In this document: positions 16,365 to 24,905 of the stretch, in pieces
Numbering within the stretch: position 1 is the stretch's first letter
Layout of the letters: the number at the start of each line of letters is the position of its first letter
Source: Clostridia bacterium
GTDB lineage: Bacteria; Bacillota; Clostridia; Acetivibrionales; JAFADI01
Assembly: GCA_026417615.1 (NCBI GenBank)
Contig: JAOACY010000073.1
Coordinates: forward strand, 1-40,664
Direction: 5' to 3'
DNA: 40,664 nucleotides
Made by a program: the position numbers and the translations under genes
Notes under the pieces: model-generated
What the model was told of the DNA's origin: nothing
The model's database searches: none
The model's input: the letters and a program-made list of their open reading frames with translations, nothing else

Positions 16365-17411
16365 ATGGGGACGCTCTTTAACTGGAATATGATTTTAAGG
16401 GTGGTTCTAATTAAAAAATTGAACGCTGCAATAATAGGCTGTGGGAGCATTTTCAAGCAGCATGCAGATGCTGTGGCTGAAAGCTCAGATGCGATACTGG
16501 TTTGTGTTGTAGATACAGATGAAGTAAAGGCAAAAAAAACGGCGAAGACCTGGGGATGCAGTTTTCATACAGACTACAGTGAGATGTTGAAGGACAGGGG
16601 GATAGATGTGGTACACATTTGTACCCCTCACTACCTTCATGCACAGATGGCTGTTGACGCATTGGCGGCTGGAAAGCATGTGCTGACTGAGAAGCCCATG
16701 GCTATAACTACTGAAGATGCCAAAAGGATGATACAGGCATCAAAAACATATGGCAAATCCCTGGGCATCTGCTTTCAAAACAGATATAATCTCACTTCTT
16801 TAAGAATAAAGGAGCTTCTGGTATCAGGCAGATGCGGTGCTGTACTTGGAGCAAAGGCTTATGTGACCTGGCACAGGGATGAAAAATACTACCTTGACAG
16901 CGGGTGGAGAGGTACGTGGAGCAAAGAGGGCGGAGGCGTATTGATAAACCAGGCCATTCATACACTTGACCTTCTTCAGTGGTTTCTGGGGGAGGTGGAT
17001 TGTATCAAGGCAAATACCAGTACCCGCAAACTCGCAAACATTATAGAGGTTGAGGATACTGCCGATGCATTGATCCGCTTCAAAAGCGGCATAGATGCAG
17101 TGTTTTATGCTACAAACTGCTATCCTGTGAATTCTCCCGTTTTTATGGAAATCCTTTGTGAAAAGGTTGTAATCAGACTTGATGGTGAGCTTGTCATCAC
17201 ATACAAAAATGGTGACAGGGAGACCATAGAAGACAAGAATATGATTACCGGCGAGAAATCATACTGGGGCATGAGCCATAAAAAGCTTATCATGGATTTT
17301 TACAAATGTGTTTTAGAGCAAAGGCCTTTCCCTATTGATGGTGAAGAAGGCATCAAAGCTCTGAAGATGGTGCTGGATATCTACCAGGCTGCTCATAAGA
17401 CCTGTCATTGA
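16365..17411 (+). CDS. Gfo/Idh/MocA-family oxidoreductase
   Basis: Up to 348 residues; third oxidoreductase of the operon. AAIIGCGSIFKQHAD is the Rossmann motif, EKPMAI holds the family Lys, and GGGVLINQAIHTLDLLQW is the active-site segment. The start is uncertain: ATG 16365 (AAAGGA 8 nt upstream) adds about 15 residues before the usual beginning of the family, while an ATT at 16410, preceded by AAGGGTGG, would give the standard N-terminus (KKLNAAIIGCG). ATG 16389 is a third option. It ends the operon; an isolated AGCAAAG/CTTTGCT pair follows but no clear terminator. Confidence 0.88.
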   Translation: MGTLFNWNMILRVVLIKKLNAAIIGCGSIFKQHADAVAESSDAILVCVVDTDEVKAKKTAKTWGCSFHTDYSEMLKDRGIDVVHICTPHYLHAQMAVDALAAGKHVLTEKPMAITTEDAKRMIQASKTYGKSLGICFQNRYNLTSLRIKELLVSGRCGAVLGAKAYVTWHRDEKYYLDSGWRGTWSKEGGGVLINQAIHTLDLLQWFLGEVDCIKANTSTRKLANIIEVEDTADALIRFKSGIDAVFYATNCYPVNSPVFMEILCEKVVIRLDGELVITYKNGDRETIEDKNMITGEKSYWGMSHKKLIMDFYKCVLEQRPFPIDGEEGIKALKMVLDIYQAAHKTCH

Positions 17412-17515
17412 AAAACTTGTTTGCAGCAAAGACTGGTACAGAAGTGCTGCTTTCCCACTTTGCTACACATAAATAACTCGTAAAATCTCGTTGTTTCGTA
17501 AATTTTCTTTAAATA

Positions 17516-17900
17516 TCACGATGCTTCTTTTTTCTTTAATGTATTATACTCTTCCGGCGTTAAATAACCATTGCATTCATGAATTCTCTGTTTGTTGCAA
17601 AATATTTCCATGCATTCGAATACAGCTGCACGAGCTTCCTCGCGGGCTCTAAAGTGTTTATACGCAAGTCATTCATATTTCATTTTTCCTCAGAATGCTT
17701 CCATAGGAGCACTATCACAACAGTTGCCTTTTCTTGACATGCTGCCTACAAAACCATACTTTTTAATCAGGCTTTGGTAATCATAAGAGCAGTACTGGGA
17801 CCCTATATCGCTATGCAGTAATACTCCTGTTGGCTTGTCTGCTCGTAGATATGCAGATTTTAACACATTTATTACTAAATCCTTTGTCATCCTTTCGCTC
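17516..17900 (-). mobile_element. IS3-family transposase remnant with nonsense mutations
   Basis: The minus-strand frame reads SERMTKDLVINVLKSAYL, then LHSDIGSQYCSYDYQSL with the second catalytic Asp, SRKGNCCDSAPMEAF with the Glu region, then HFRAREEARAAVF, RIHECNGYLTPEEYN and stop 17516-17518. This is the C-terminal half of an IS3/IS150-type OrfB. Two TGA codons interrupt it where Trp is expected (after MEAF and after KMKYE). The N-terminal half is missing: at 17900 the sequence switches to a copied piece of the PIG-L gene. 17412-17515 holds no gene. Confidence 0.8.
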
Positions 17901-18118
17901 ACCAGCTCGGCAGTTAAAGATCCTGAGAACAGAGCCATTATCAGCCAATTATCGGAGCTCATTCAATACGCCAAACCTGAAATAGTTTATACCCACAACC
18001 TTGCCGATAAGCATGATACTCACGTGGGTGTTGTAACAAAGTATATAGAAGGCTTTATAAGCCGTTTTGCAAAGGATGTGTCTGAAAGGCTGAAGAAAGT
18101 TTTATGAAGGAATTTTTT
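17901..18118 (+). pseudogene. Partial duplicate of the PIG-L deacetylase gene with internal in-frame deletion
   Basis: 17901-18041 matches 1874-2014 with 4 mismatches in 141 nt, and 18041-18118 matches 2338-2415 with 2 mismatches in 78 nt. The missing piece is 324 nt, exactly 108 codons, with a 2-nt microhomology (AG) at the joint. The frame stays open to its TAG-free end at 18107 (KVL, then stop) but starts inside antisense transposase sequence. The second metal motif (HNLADKHDTHVGV) is kept and the first is lost, so no activity is expected. The similarity ends in the AATTTTTT just after the stop. Confidence 0.9.
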
Positions 18119-18173
18119 GCAGTTGAAGCAATTATTGTATTTAGTGTAATATTAAAAAAAGGGGGAGTTTGTC

Positions 18174-18758
18174 ATAAAGCTGAAAAGGGAATTCTATGAA
18201 CGAAATACACTTATTGTTGCAAAGGATTTACTTGGGAAGCACCTTGTGCGTGTTTCTGATGAAGGAACCACAGTAGGAAAAATTGTTGAAGTGGAGGCTT
18301 ATATTGGCCCGGACGACGCTGCCGCCCATTCGTGCAGAGGCTTGCGGAGCAGCCGGACCGAGGTCATGTACGGGCCTGGCGGATTTGCCTATGTTTACCT
18401 TATTTATGGGATGTACCATTGCTTCAATATTGTAACCAATACATCGGAAAAGCCGGAAGCGGTTCTTATCCGCGCCTTGGAGCCTGTGGAAGGGCTGGAG
18501 CTTATGAAAATCCGGCGGAAAACCGATGCGTTGAAAAAGCTTTGCAGCGGTCCGGGGAAGCTATGCGCTGCGATGGGTATAAACAGAGAGCAGAACGGGC
18601 TTGACCTCTGCGGCGATGTGTTGTATTTGGCGGAAGGCGACAGGATTGATGAAAAGGATATTGCAGCTACGCCAAGAATTAATATTGATTATGCCGGCGA
18701 AGCAAAGGATTATCTCTGGAGGTTTATAATAAGGGACAACAAGTTTGTTTCTAAGTAA
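18174..18758 (+). CDS. 3-methyladenine DNA glycosylase (MPG/AAG family)
   Basis: A 194-residue base-excision repair enzyme that removes alkylated purines. EVEAYIGPDDAAAHS holds the catalytic Glu region; RTEVMYGPGGFAYVYLIYGM and the SGPGKLCAAMGI segment are typical. Homology begins at KLKREFYERNTLIVAKDLLG, but no ATG/GTG/TTG lies there: the codon before is ATA (18174), 6 nt after a strong GGGGGAG (18161-18167). CTG 18180 is an alternative. The first standard start, GTG 18246, would delete part of the fold. So it either uses a rare ATA start or has lost its ATG. It is convergent with the helicase gene, with 3 bp between their stops. Confidence 0.85.
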   Translation: MKLKREFYERNTLIVAKDLLGKHLVRVSDEGTTVGKIVEVEAYIGPDDAAAHSCRGLRSSRTEVMYGPGGFAYVYLIYGMYHCFNIVTNTSEKPEAVLIRALEPVEGLELMKIRRKTDALKKLCSGPGKLCAAMGINREQNGLDLCGDVLYLAEGDRIDEKDIAATPRINIDYAGEAKDYLWRFIIRDNKFVSK

Positions 18759-18761
18759 ATG

Positions 18762-20303
18762 TTATTTAAATATCCTTTCAAGTATACGCCAGATGAATGA
18801 CTTTTTAACCACAGGCGACTGATTTTGCACAGCTTCAGTACCTTGCGCGGGCTTTGACGGACTGGGGCTGGTGGTTCGAGGCGGCCTGGGAGCAACAGGT
18901 GTTGCAGTTGAGTGGGCAGGTTTTTTCTGGCTTCCCGGATGCGCCGGGAGGGTTCTCTGTGCTGCATTGTGGCCTCTTCCAGGTGGCGTCTGACGTTCTT
19001 TTGTATCCCTGCCGAAATCTTTCGGCTGGCTTTTTTGCTTTGTATGCTGCTGCGCAGGCCTTTTGCCCGAAGGCTTTTTATGTTCGTCCCTTGCAGGGTG
19101 TACCGATGATGTATGGACAGCCTTGAGCTTTTGTGAATTAGCTTCAATCCACTTTTCAGCTTCAGCCTTTCGCTCGTTCAAAACTGCATCGGAAGGAAGC
19201 TCACCCTCTTCGATCATAGCTCCGATATGTTCTTCGATATCGTACAGAGTCATTATGTCATCACCAGTAACCAGGGTAATAGCGCGGCCAGCCTTGCCCG
19301 CTCTGCCGGTACGGCCGATCCTGTGCACATAGCAGTCTTTTTCCAGCGGAACATCATAATTGATTACCAGAGAAAGGCCTTCTATATGAATGCCGCGGGC
19401 AGCGACGTCTGTAGCCACCAGTATATGGAACCCGCCCTGCTTGAACTGCTGTATGGTTCTGGTACGCTTACCCTGTGGTATATCTCCATGGAGAGACTGA
19501 CAGGAATATCCCTTGCGTGAAAGGAAGCTCTGAACCTGATCGACGGCCATGCGTGTATTGCAGAAAATCATACAGCTTTCCGGAAGTTCAGCAAGAAGCA
19601 GACGGTTTAACTGGGTGCGCTTTTCATTGCTTTCCACACGGTAGTAAATCTGATTGATGGTGTCCACTGTTTTTGTCTGGGATTCGACCTCGATAGTCAG
19701 AGGCTGGTTCATATAATGGCTGCAAATCCGCTGAATCTCCGGAGGCATTGTTGCTGAAAAGAGGAGTGTCACCCTGTCCCTGGGAATTGTTTTGATAATC
19801 CTCATCACCTGGTCTATAAAGCCCATGTCAAGCATTCTGTCGGCTTCATCAAGCACCAGGAACCTGATATTCTTGGTTGACAGGTTCTTATGACTGATAT
19901 GATCAAATACACGTCCTGGTGTTCCGGTTACTATGGAAACGCCTTTGTTAAGTTCCTGAATCTCTAAATTCATGCTATGCTGACCGTATACTGCGGTTGT
20001 GCGATGCTGAAGGTATTTTGACATTCTTTTCAAATCGCTGTCAACCTGAACTGCCAGTTCCCTTGTGGGTGCAAGAACAAGACCCTGTGGGCCGGGGGCT
20101 GAATGGTCTATCAACTGGAGCATTGATACTCCGAAAACAGCTGTTTTCCCGCTGCCTGTTTTTGATTTGACTATAACATCTTCCTTGTTCAAAATATGGG
20201 GTATTGCTTTGCCTTGAACCTCTGTGGGGGCTTTGAAGCCCATCTCTTCCAGTGCTTTTAAAATCGGGGGAACAACCCCCAAATCACTAAAACTGTTCTT
20301 CAT
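18762..20303 (-). CDS. DEAD-box ATP-dependent RNA helicase
   Basis: A 513-residue helicase of the RhlE/CshA group. Q motif near the N-terminus (FSDLGVVPPILKALEEMGF), Walker A SKTGSGKT, PTRELAVQ, GTPGR, DEAD, SAT and motif VI HRIGRTGRAG are all intact. The last ~117 residues are a low-complexity tail rich in Pro, Lys, Gln and Ser with a short amphipathic end (SFIWRILERIFK), replacing a folded RNA-binding domain such as DbpA. It probably unwinds RNA in ribosome assembly, RNA decay or cold adaptation. Its ribosome site before ATG 20303 is weak. Confidence 0.93.
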   Translation of the reverse strand: MKNSFSDLGVVPPILKALEEMGFKAPTEVQGKAIPHILNKEDVIVKSKTGSGKTAVFGVSMLQLIDHSAPGPQGLVLAPTRELAVQVDSDLKRMSKYLQHRTTAVYGQHSMNLEIQELNKGVSIVTGTPGRVFDHISHKNLSTKNIRFLVLDEADRMLDMGFIDQVMRIIKTIPRDRVTLLFSATMPPEIQRICSHYMNQPLTIEVESQTKTVDTINQIYYRVESNEKRTQLNRLLLAELPESCMIFCNTRMAVDQVQSFLSRKGYSCQSLHGDIPQGKRTRTIQQFKQGGFHILVATDVAARGIHIEGLSLVINYDVPLEKDCYVHRIGRTGRAGKAGRAITLVTGDDIMTLYDIEEHIGAMIEEGELPSDAVLNERKAEAEKWIEANSQKLKAVHTSSVHPARDEHKKPSGKRPAQQHTKQKSQPKDFGRDTKERQTPPGRGHNAAQRTLPAHPGSQKKPAHSTATPVAPRPPRTTSPSPSKPAQGTEAVQNQSPVVKKSFIWRILERIFK

Positions 20304-20414
20304 ACAATCTGCTTTCGTTGTGTGAGAGTTTTTTCTAATTATATCACAGCTTGGCTTTCAGCTGCAACCTAAGAAGCTGATATGCAAAATTAATATAAAT
20401 GTCGAAAAATGTTG

Positions 20415-20443
20415 TTGACGTTTACATAAAATTTGTGTATAGT
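20415..20443 (+). promoter_or_regulatory. Promoter of the cyuA-liv-dha operon
   Basis: TTGACG (20415-20420), 17-nt spacer, TATAGT (20438-20443). The leader before the gene (about 55 nt) contains an imperfect dyad, TGATAT...TGTATCA (20450-20478), that could be an operator. Confidence 0.65.
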
Positions 20444-20505
20444 TTAAATATGATATCACATGAGACACAATGTATCAAAATGACACAAAATAGACGGAGG
20501 AATAT

Positions 20506-21789
20506 GTGGTGAGCATGAATTCTGAAAAATATTCGGCTTATATTACAATTCTAAAGGAAGAACTGGTCCCGGCTCTTGGATGTACCGAGCCCATAGCCAT
20601 TGCATATGCATCGGCAAAAGCATGCGAGGTTTTGGGGCGTTTCCCTGAAAAACTGCTGGTTAAGTGCAGCGGCAACATCATTAAAAATGCAAAGTCTGTT
20701 ATTGTGCCAAATACAGGAAGCTTGAAGGGGATTAAAGCAAGTGCTCTGGCTGGCGCTGTTGCCGGTGATGCATCGAAAGAAATGCGGGTGCTGGAGAATC
20801 TTACGGCCTCTGATACGGAAAAGATAAGAGAGCTCCTCAATACGGATTTGTGTCAAATTGAGATGATTGAAAAAGATGCAAACCTCCACATCATAGTAAA
20901 GGCCATGTACAATGTAAGTTATGCCTTGGTTGAAATTATACATACGCATACGAATATAACCAGAATTGAAAAGGATGGAAGGGTTATTTCTGAAAAAACC
21001 TATTCAAAAGAAGACTTTAATGCTCCCATGTCAGACAGAAGCATCCTTAATGTAAAAGATATTTTGGATTTTGCCAACAGTGTAAAAATGGAGGATGTTG
21101 AAGAGCTTCTTGAACGCCAGGTTGAATATAATCTGAAAATAGCTGAGGAAGGACTTGTGAGCAGCTATGGAGTTAACATCGGAAAGATGCTCTTGGAGTG
21201 TTATGGCAACAATATCCTCACGAAAATCCGTGCCTATGCTGCTGCTGGCTCTGATGCAAGAATGAGTGGGTGCAGCCTTCCGGTTGTGACTAATTCGGGA
21301 AGTGGAAACCAGGGTATGACCACTTCCCTTCCAATTATCATATATGCCAGGGAAAAGGGAGTTGACAAGGAAAAGATGTACCGTGCCCTTGTATTGGCAA
21401 ATTTAATAACTATTCATCTGAAGACAGGTCTGGGGAGATTGTCTGCATTTTGCGGAGCCGTAAGTGCGGCTTGTGGCAGTGGCACGGGCATTACCTACCT
21501 TGAGGGGGGGTCACTGGAGCAAATTGAAAAGACAATAACCAATACTCTAGCTAATGTTTCGGGGATTGTGTGTGATGGTGCAAAGGCATCCTGTGCAGCT
21601 AAAATAGCATCAAGCGTTGATGCTGCTGTGATGGCCCATTTTCTTGCAATGAGGGGTGCAGCCTTTGAAGTAGACTCTGGTATTGTCAAGGAAACTGTAG
21701 AAAGCACAATTTCAGCTGTAGGAAGGCTTGGGCGTGAGGGTATGAAGGAAACTGATCTTGAGGTTCTGAAAATAATGCTGGACCAATAA
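20506..21789 (+). CDS. cyuA: CyuA-type L-cysteine desulfidase (UPF0597 family)
   Basis: A 427-residue cytosolic protein of the cysteine desulfidase family, which uses a [4Fe-4S] cluster to break L-cysteine into pyruvate, ammonia and sulfide. PALGCTEPIAIAYA holds the catalytic Cys (C26), and the likely cluster cysteines are C316/C323 (AFCGAVSAACG) and C356/C363 (VCDGAKASC). The middle has SGCSLPVVTNSGSGNQG. GGAGG (20496-20500) best serves GTG 20506 or GTG 20509; ATG 20515 is too far. It leads the operon, 50 nt before a Liv-type binding protein. Related proteins may use other substrates, so cysteine is the best guess. Confidence 0.88.
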   Translation: MVSMNSEKYSAYITILKEELVPALGCTEPIAIAYASAKACEVLGRFPEKLLVKCSGNIIKNAKSVIVPNTGSLKGIKASALAGAVAGDASKEMRVLENLTASDTEKIRELLNTDLCQIEMIEKDANLHIIVKAMYNVSYALVEIIHTHTNITRIEKDGRVISEKTYSKEDFNAPMSDRSILNVKDILDFANSVKMEDVEELLERQVEYNLKIAEEGLVSSYGVNIGKMLLECYGNNILTKIRAYAAAGSDARMSGCSLPVVTNSGSGNQGMTTSLPIIIYAREKGVDKEKMYRALVLANLITIHLKTGLGRLSAFCGAVSAACGSGTGITYLEGGSLEQIEKTITNTLANVSGIVCDGAKASCAAKIASSVDAAVMAHFLAMRGAAFEVDSGIVKETVESTISAVGRLGREGMKETDLEVLKIMLDQ

Positions 21790-21839
21790 TGCCCAGAGGC
21801 ATTTGGTATATACACAAAAAATTAAAGGAGGAAATTTTC

Positions 21840-22952
21840 ATGAGAAAGCTAGTTGGTCTGATACTTATTTTAATGATGGTGTTGACATCTTTTGCAGGCT
21901 GCCAGAGTTCAAGCAAAATCAAAATTGCAGTTGCCGGTCCTCTTACCGGAGACTTCGCAGAGTATGGTACGGGTTTTAAAAATGCAGTTGAATTAATGGT
22001 TGAAGAATGGAATAAAAAGGGCGGAGTTCTTGGCAAGCAGGTGGAAGTTGTAGTCTTCGATGACAAGAATAATGGTGAAGAAGCTGCCACAATAGCTGAG
22101 AAAATTGTTGCAGACAAGGATATCAAGGCTGTAATAGGTCACTTTGCAAGCGGTGTATGTATGGCTGCCTCACCCAAGTATCAGGAAGCAGGACTAGTGG
22201 AAATGTCTCCTTCCGCATCCCATCCTGACTATACAAAGGAAGGAGAATTCATATTCAGAAACAATACAGTTATAAATGTTGAAGCAAAGGTTGCGGTTGA
22301 CCTTGCTACCAAGACCCTTGGCAAAAAGAAGGTAGGTATTCTTTCCGTAAAGACAGACTGGGGAACAAAAACCGCTGAAATCACAAAGACACTTGTAAAG
22401 GATGCAGGTGGTGAAGTTGTTGCCCATCAGGAGGTTGTTGACGGAACTATCGACTTCAGCCCGAATATAACCAAGCTTAACAGTGCGGGTGCTGAAGTTG
22501 TGATAGTTGCTGCAATGTACAATTCATTGGCGCCCTTTGCAACACAGTACAAGGCGGTTAATCCGAAAATCGAGCTGGTCGGTTTCTCTAATGCATACAG
22601 CCAGCAGCTTATAGACCTTGCAAAGGGCAGCGCGGAAAACATCCACTTCCCCACAATCTTCTTCCACGGAAGTGCTGATCCTAAGGTTGCAGAGTTTGTT
22701 AAGGCATACAAGGACAAGTACGGCTCTTCTCCAAGCAGCCTTACAGCTCAGGCTTATGACAGCGCAGGCATGATTCTGCAGGCTATCAAGAATGCTGGCA
22801 AGGCTGACAGAACGGCTATAAAGGATGAGCTTTATAAAATGAACTATCCTGGAGTTACGGGTGCAACAAAATTTGAGAATAAGATCGGTGATGCTGTTAA
22901 GACCTTTACGATGGTTAAGGTCCAGAACGGAAAGTTTGTAGAAGTTAAATAA
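21840..22952 (+). CDS. livJ: LivJ-type substrate-binding lipoprotein of a branched-chain amino acid-family ABC transporter
   Basis: A 370-residue extracellular binding protein anchored by a lipid. The lipobox LTSFAGC puts the modified Cys at 21. The mature part is the periplasmic binding fold of the Leu/Ile/Val family (IAVAGPLTGDFAEYG, VEEWNKKGGVLGKQVEVV, KAVIGHFASGVCMAASP). AAAGGAGG lies 8 nt before ATG 21840, which rules out the in-frame extension overlapping cyuA. In this operon the ligand may be a cysteine derivative or other small amido or amino compound rather than leucine. Confidence 0.9.
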   Translation: MRKLVGLILILMMVLTSFAGCQSSSKIKIAVAGPLTGDFAEYGTGFKNAVELMVEEWNKKGGVLGKQVEVVVFDDKNNGEEAATIAEKIVADKDIKAVIGHFASGVCMAASPKYQEAGLVEMSPSASHPDYTKEGEFIFRNNTVINVEAKVAVDLATKTLGKKKVGILSVKTDWGTKTAEITKTLVKDAGGEVVAHQEVVDGTIDFSPNITKLNSAGAEVVIVAAMYNSLAPFATQYKAVNPKIELVGFSNAYSQQLIDLAKGSAENIHFPTIFFHGSADPKVAEFVKAYKDKYGSSPSSLTAQAYDSAGMILQAIKNAGKADRTAIKDELYKMNYPGVTGATKFENKIGDAVKTFTMVKVQNGKFVEVK

Positions 22953-22963
22953 TCAAGATTTGA

Positions 22964-23005
22964 GGATGTTCCTCTGCCGTGAGTCAAAAAAGCGGAGGAA
23001 CGTCC
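22964..23005. repeat. Intercistronic hairpin with GGAACGTCC arm, between livJ and livH
   Basis: GGATGTTCCTCTGC (22964-22977) pairs with GCGGAGGAACGTCC (22992-23005), 14 bp including two G-U pairs, loop 14 nt. No T run follows on the plus strand. It may stop part of transcription or protect upstream mRNA, raising binding-protein levels over the membrane subunits, as is common for such hairpins. Confidence 0.75.
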
Positions 23006-23029
23006 CCAAAAAAATCAGGAGGTGAGAAG

Positions 23030-23905
23030 GTGGTATTGCAACAGTTGTCCAACGGTCTGACACTGGGGATGGTATATGCACTGATTGCGGTGGGGTATTC
23101 CCTCGTATTTGGTATATTAAGGCTTGTAAACTTCTCCCATGGCTCTGTATACGCTTTTGGTGCCCACATGGCAATGCTTTTCGTGTCCATGCAATTCGGA
23201 ATTATTCCTGCATTTATATTGAGCATAGTTTTGACAGGCATCCTTGGCATAGCTATCGACAAGATGGCACTGGCCCCCCTTCGTGCTAAAAAGTCAAAGG
23301 GTATAGCGGCTCTTATTACAACCATAGGTATTTCCTATATAATTCAGAATGTGCTTATGATAACCTTTGGGAGTCAGACCAAGTTTTTCCCCAAGCTATT
23401 TGATTTCGGCAGCATTTACATAGGAGGGGTTGCCTTCAATACAACCCAGATATGTATTTCCGGAGTATCTCTGATGCTTCTTCTTATACTCTCCTGTGTA
23501 ATAAGATATACAAAGGTAGGCCTTGCTATGAGGGCGGTAGAGCAAAACCAGAAAGCAGCCAATCTTATGGGAATAGATGTGAATTTCGTAGTAACTTTCA
23601 CCTTTTTTTTGGGAGGTGCATCTGCTGCCATAGCAGGTACGCTGATCAGCGGCTATTACCAGATAGTTTACCCGAACATGGGATTTGTGGCAGGACTTAA
23701 AGCCTTCTCCGCTGCAGTTCTCGGAGGCATAGGGGTATTGTACGGTTCAATATTCGGAGGATTGGTGGTGGGCATTTCAGAAAGCTTCGCTGCAGCATAT
23801 CTTGGAGGAAGCTACAGAGACGCGGTTGCATTTTTAATCCTGATTATCGTGCTGCTTATAAAACCAACCGGTTTATTCGGTAAGAAAGGGATTACAAAGG
23901 TATAA
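23030..23905 (+). CDS. livH: LivH-type ABC transporter permease
   Basis: A 291-residue integral membrane permease with about eight hydrophobic segments. GLTLGMVYALIAVGYSLVFG at the N-terminus, LRLVNFSHGSVYAFGAH, and SAAVLGGIGVLYGSIFGG near the C-terminus are typical of LivH. The start is GTG 23030, because AGGAGGTGA (23018-23026) precedes it; the in-frame frame to 22979 would translate the hairpin. It works with LivM as the channel. Confidence 0.9.
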   Translation: MVLQQLSNGLTLGMVYALIAVGYSLVFGILRLVNFSHGSVYAFGAHMAMLFVSMQFGIIPAFILSIVLTGILGIAIDKMALAPLRAKKSKGIAALITTIGISYIIQNVLMITFGSQTKFFPKLFDFGSIYIGGVAFNTTQICISGVSLMLLLILSCVIRYTKVGLAMRAVEQNQKAANLMGIDVNFVVTFTFFLGGASAAIAGTLISGYYQIVYPNMGFVAGLKAFSAAVLGGIGVLYGSIFGGLVVGISESFAAAYLGGSYRDAVAFLILIIVLLIKPTGLFGKKGITKV

Positions 23906-23908
23906 GCC

Positions 23909-24904
23909 ATGAAAGAAAAACTGTCAAATTTGTCAAACCGCATCAACGCATTTATTGAAAGCAACAAGAAGATTGTTTATCCCGTGCTGGCTATTTTGAT
24001 TCTGGGCTTGCCCTATGTAGGCTCCTCCCAGTATATACTCCGCATAATCATAATGATAGGCGTTTACTCTATGCTGTCCCTGTCTCTTGGGCTTGTTACG
24101 GGCTATGCCGGCCAGGTTTCCCTGGGGCATGCAGCCTTTTACGCAATTGGGGCTTATGTTTCGGCTTTGGTAAGCATAAGCTTTAACTTGAATTTCTTTA
24201 TAACAGCACCTATTGCAGCTTTTATTGCGGGAATATGCGGATTGCTGCTGGGACTCCCAACACTAAGGCTTTCAGGCACGTATCTTGCCATAACCACCCT
24301 GGGCTTTTGCGAGGTTGTGAGGATGGTGCTGCTGAATTGGGAGAGTGTAACCAGGGGTCCATTGGGGATCTCAAGGATTCCTAAACCATCGTTTTTGGGC
24401 ATTGAGCTTACCATCTCCAATTTTGGCCTGTACTACCTGATGGTTGCCTTCCTTGCACTTACCACGCTGGCTGTTGTCGCCATAGTACGCTCCAAGATGG
24501 GACGTGCCCTGATGGCAATCAGAGAGGATGAGCTGGCAGCTACCATGATGGGTGTGAAAACAACCTACTACAAGGTTGCAGCTTTTGTAATTTCAGCCTT
24601 TTTCTCTGGTCTTGCCGGTGCGTTTTATGCCCATATGATAAGGTTTATTGATCCCAATACCTTTACATTTGACACATCTATCATGATATTAAGCATAGTA
24701 ATACTTGGCGGTATGGGGACAATAGGCGGCATGTTCCTTGGCTCTGCGCTGCTTGTATCCTTCCCTGAAGTACTAAGGTTCCTGCAGGAATACAGATTCG
24801 TCGTTTATGGCGCGGTGCTTGTAGTTATGATGAGATACCGTCCCCAGGGTATACTGGGCGGACAAAAGAAAACTCCTTACAAGCTTCCAAAAGGAGGTGG
24901 ATAA
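23909..24904 (+). CDS. livM: LivM-type ABC transporter permease
   Basis: A 331-residue permease. LSLGLVTGYAGQVSLGHAAFYAIGAY and LRLSGTYLAITTLGFCE are LivM hallmarks, followed by FFSGLAGAFYAHM and ILGGMGTIGGMFLGSALL. It starts 3 nt after livH and its stop is 1 nt before livG, a tight operon. Confidence 0.92.
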   Translation: MKEKLSNLSNRINAFIESNKKIVYPVLAILILGLPYVGSSQYILRIIIMIGVYSMLSLSLGLVTGYAGQVSLGHAAFYAIGAYVSALVSISFNLNFFITAPIAAFIAGICGLLLGLPTLRLSGTYLAITTLGFCEVVRMVLLNWESVTRGPLGISRIPKPSFLGIELTISNFGLYYLMVAFLALTTLAVVAIVRSKMGRALMAIREDELAATMMGVKTTYYKVAAFVISAFFSGLAGAFYAHMIRFIDPNTFTFDTSIMILSIVILGGMGTIGGMFLGSALLVSFPEVLRFLQEYRFVVYGAVLVVMMRYRPQGILGGQKKTPYKLPKGGG

Positions 24905-24905
24905 T

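Noticed and set aside
17690-17962. A 90-residue intact transposase or novel protein on the minus strand
   Set aside because: Its N-terminus is antisense PIG-L duplicate, and the transposase frame has two stop codons further on.
17835-18107. A short functional PIG-L paralog
   Set aside because: The first metal motif is missing, 108 codons are deleted, and the start lies inside antisense transposase sequence.
20304-20505. A sigma-54 (-24/-12) promoter for the operon with the EBP-like regulator
   Set aside because: No GG-N10-GC pattern was seen; a good sigma-A promoter is present, and the regulator lacks GAFTGA.
22979-23029. N-terminal extension of LivH
   Set aside because: It translates the intercistronic hairpin; GTG 23030 has a strong ribosome site.
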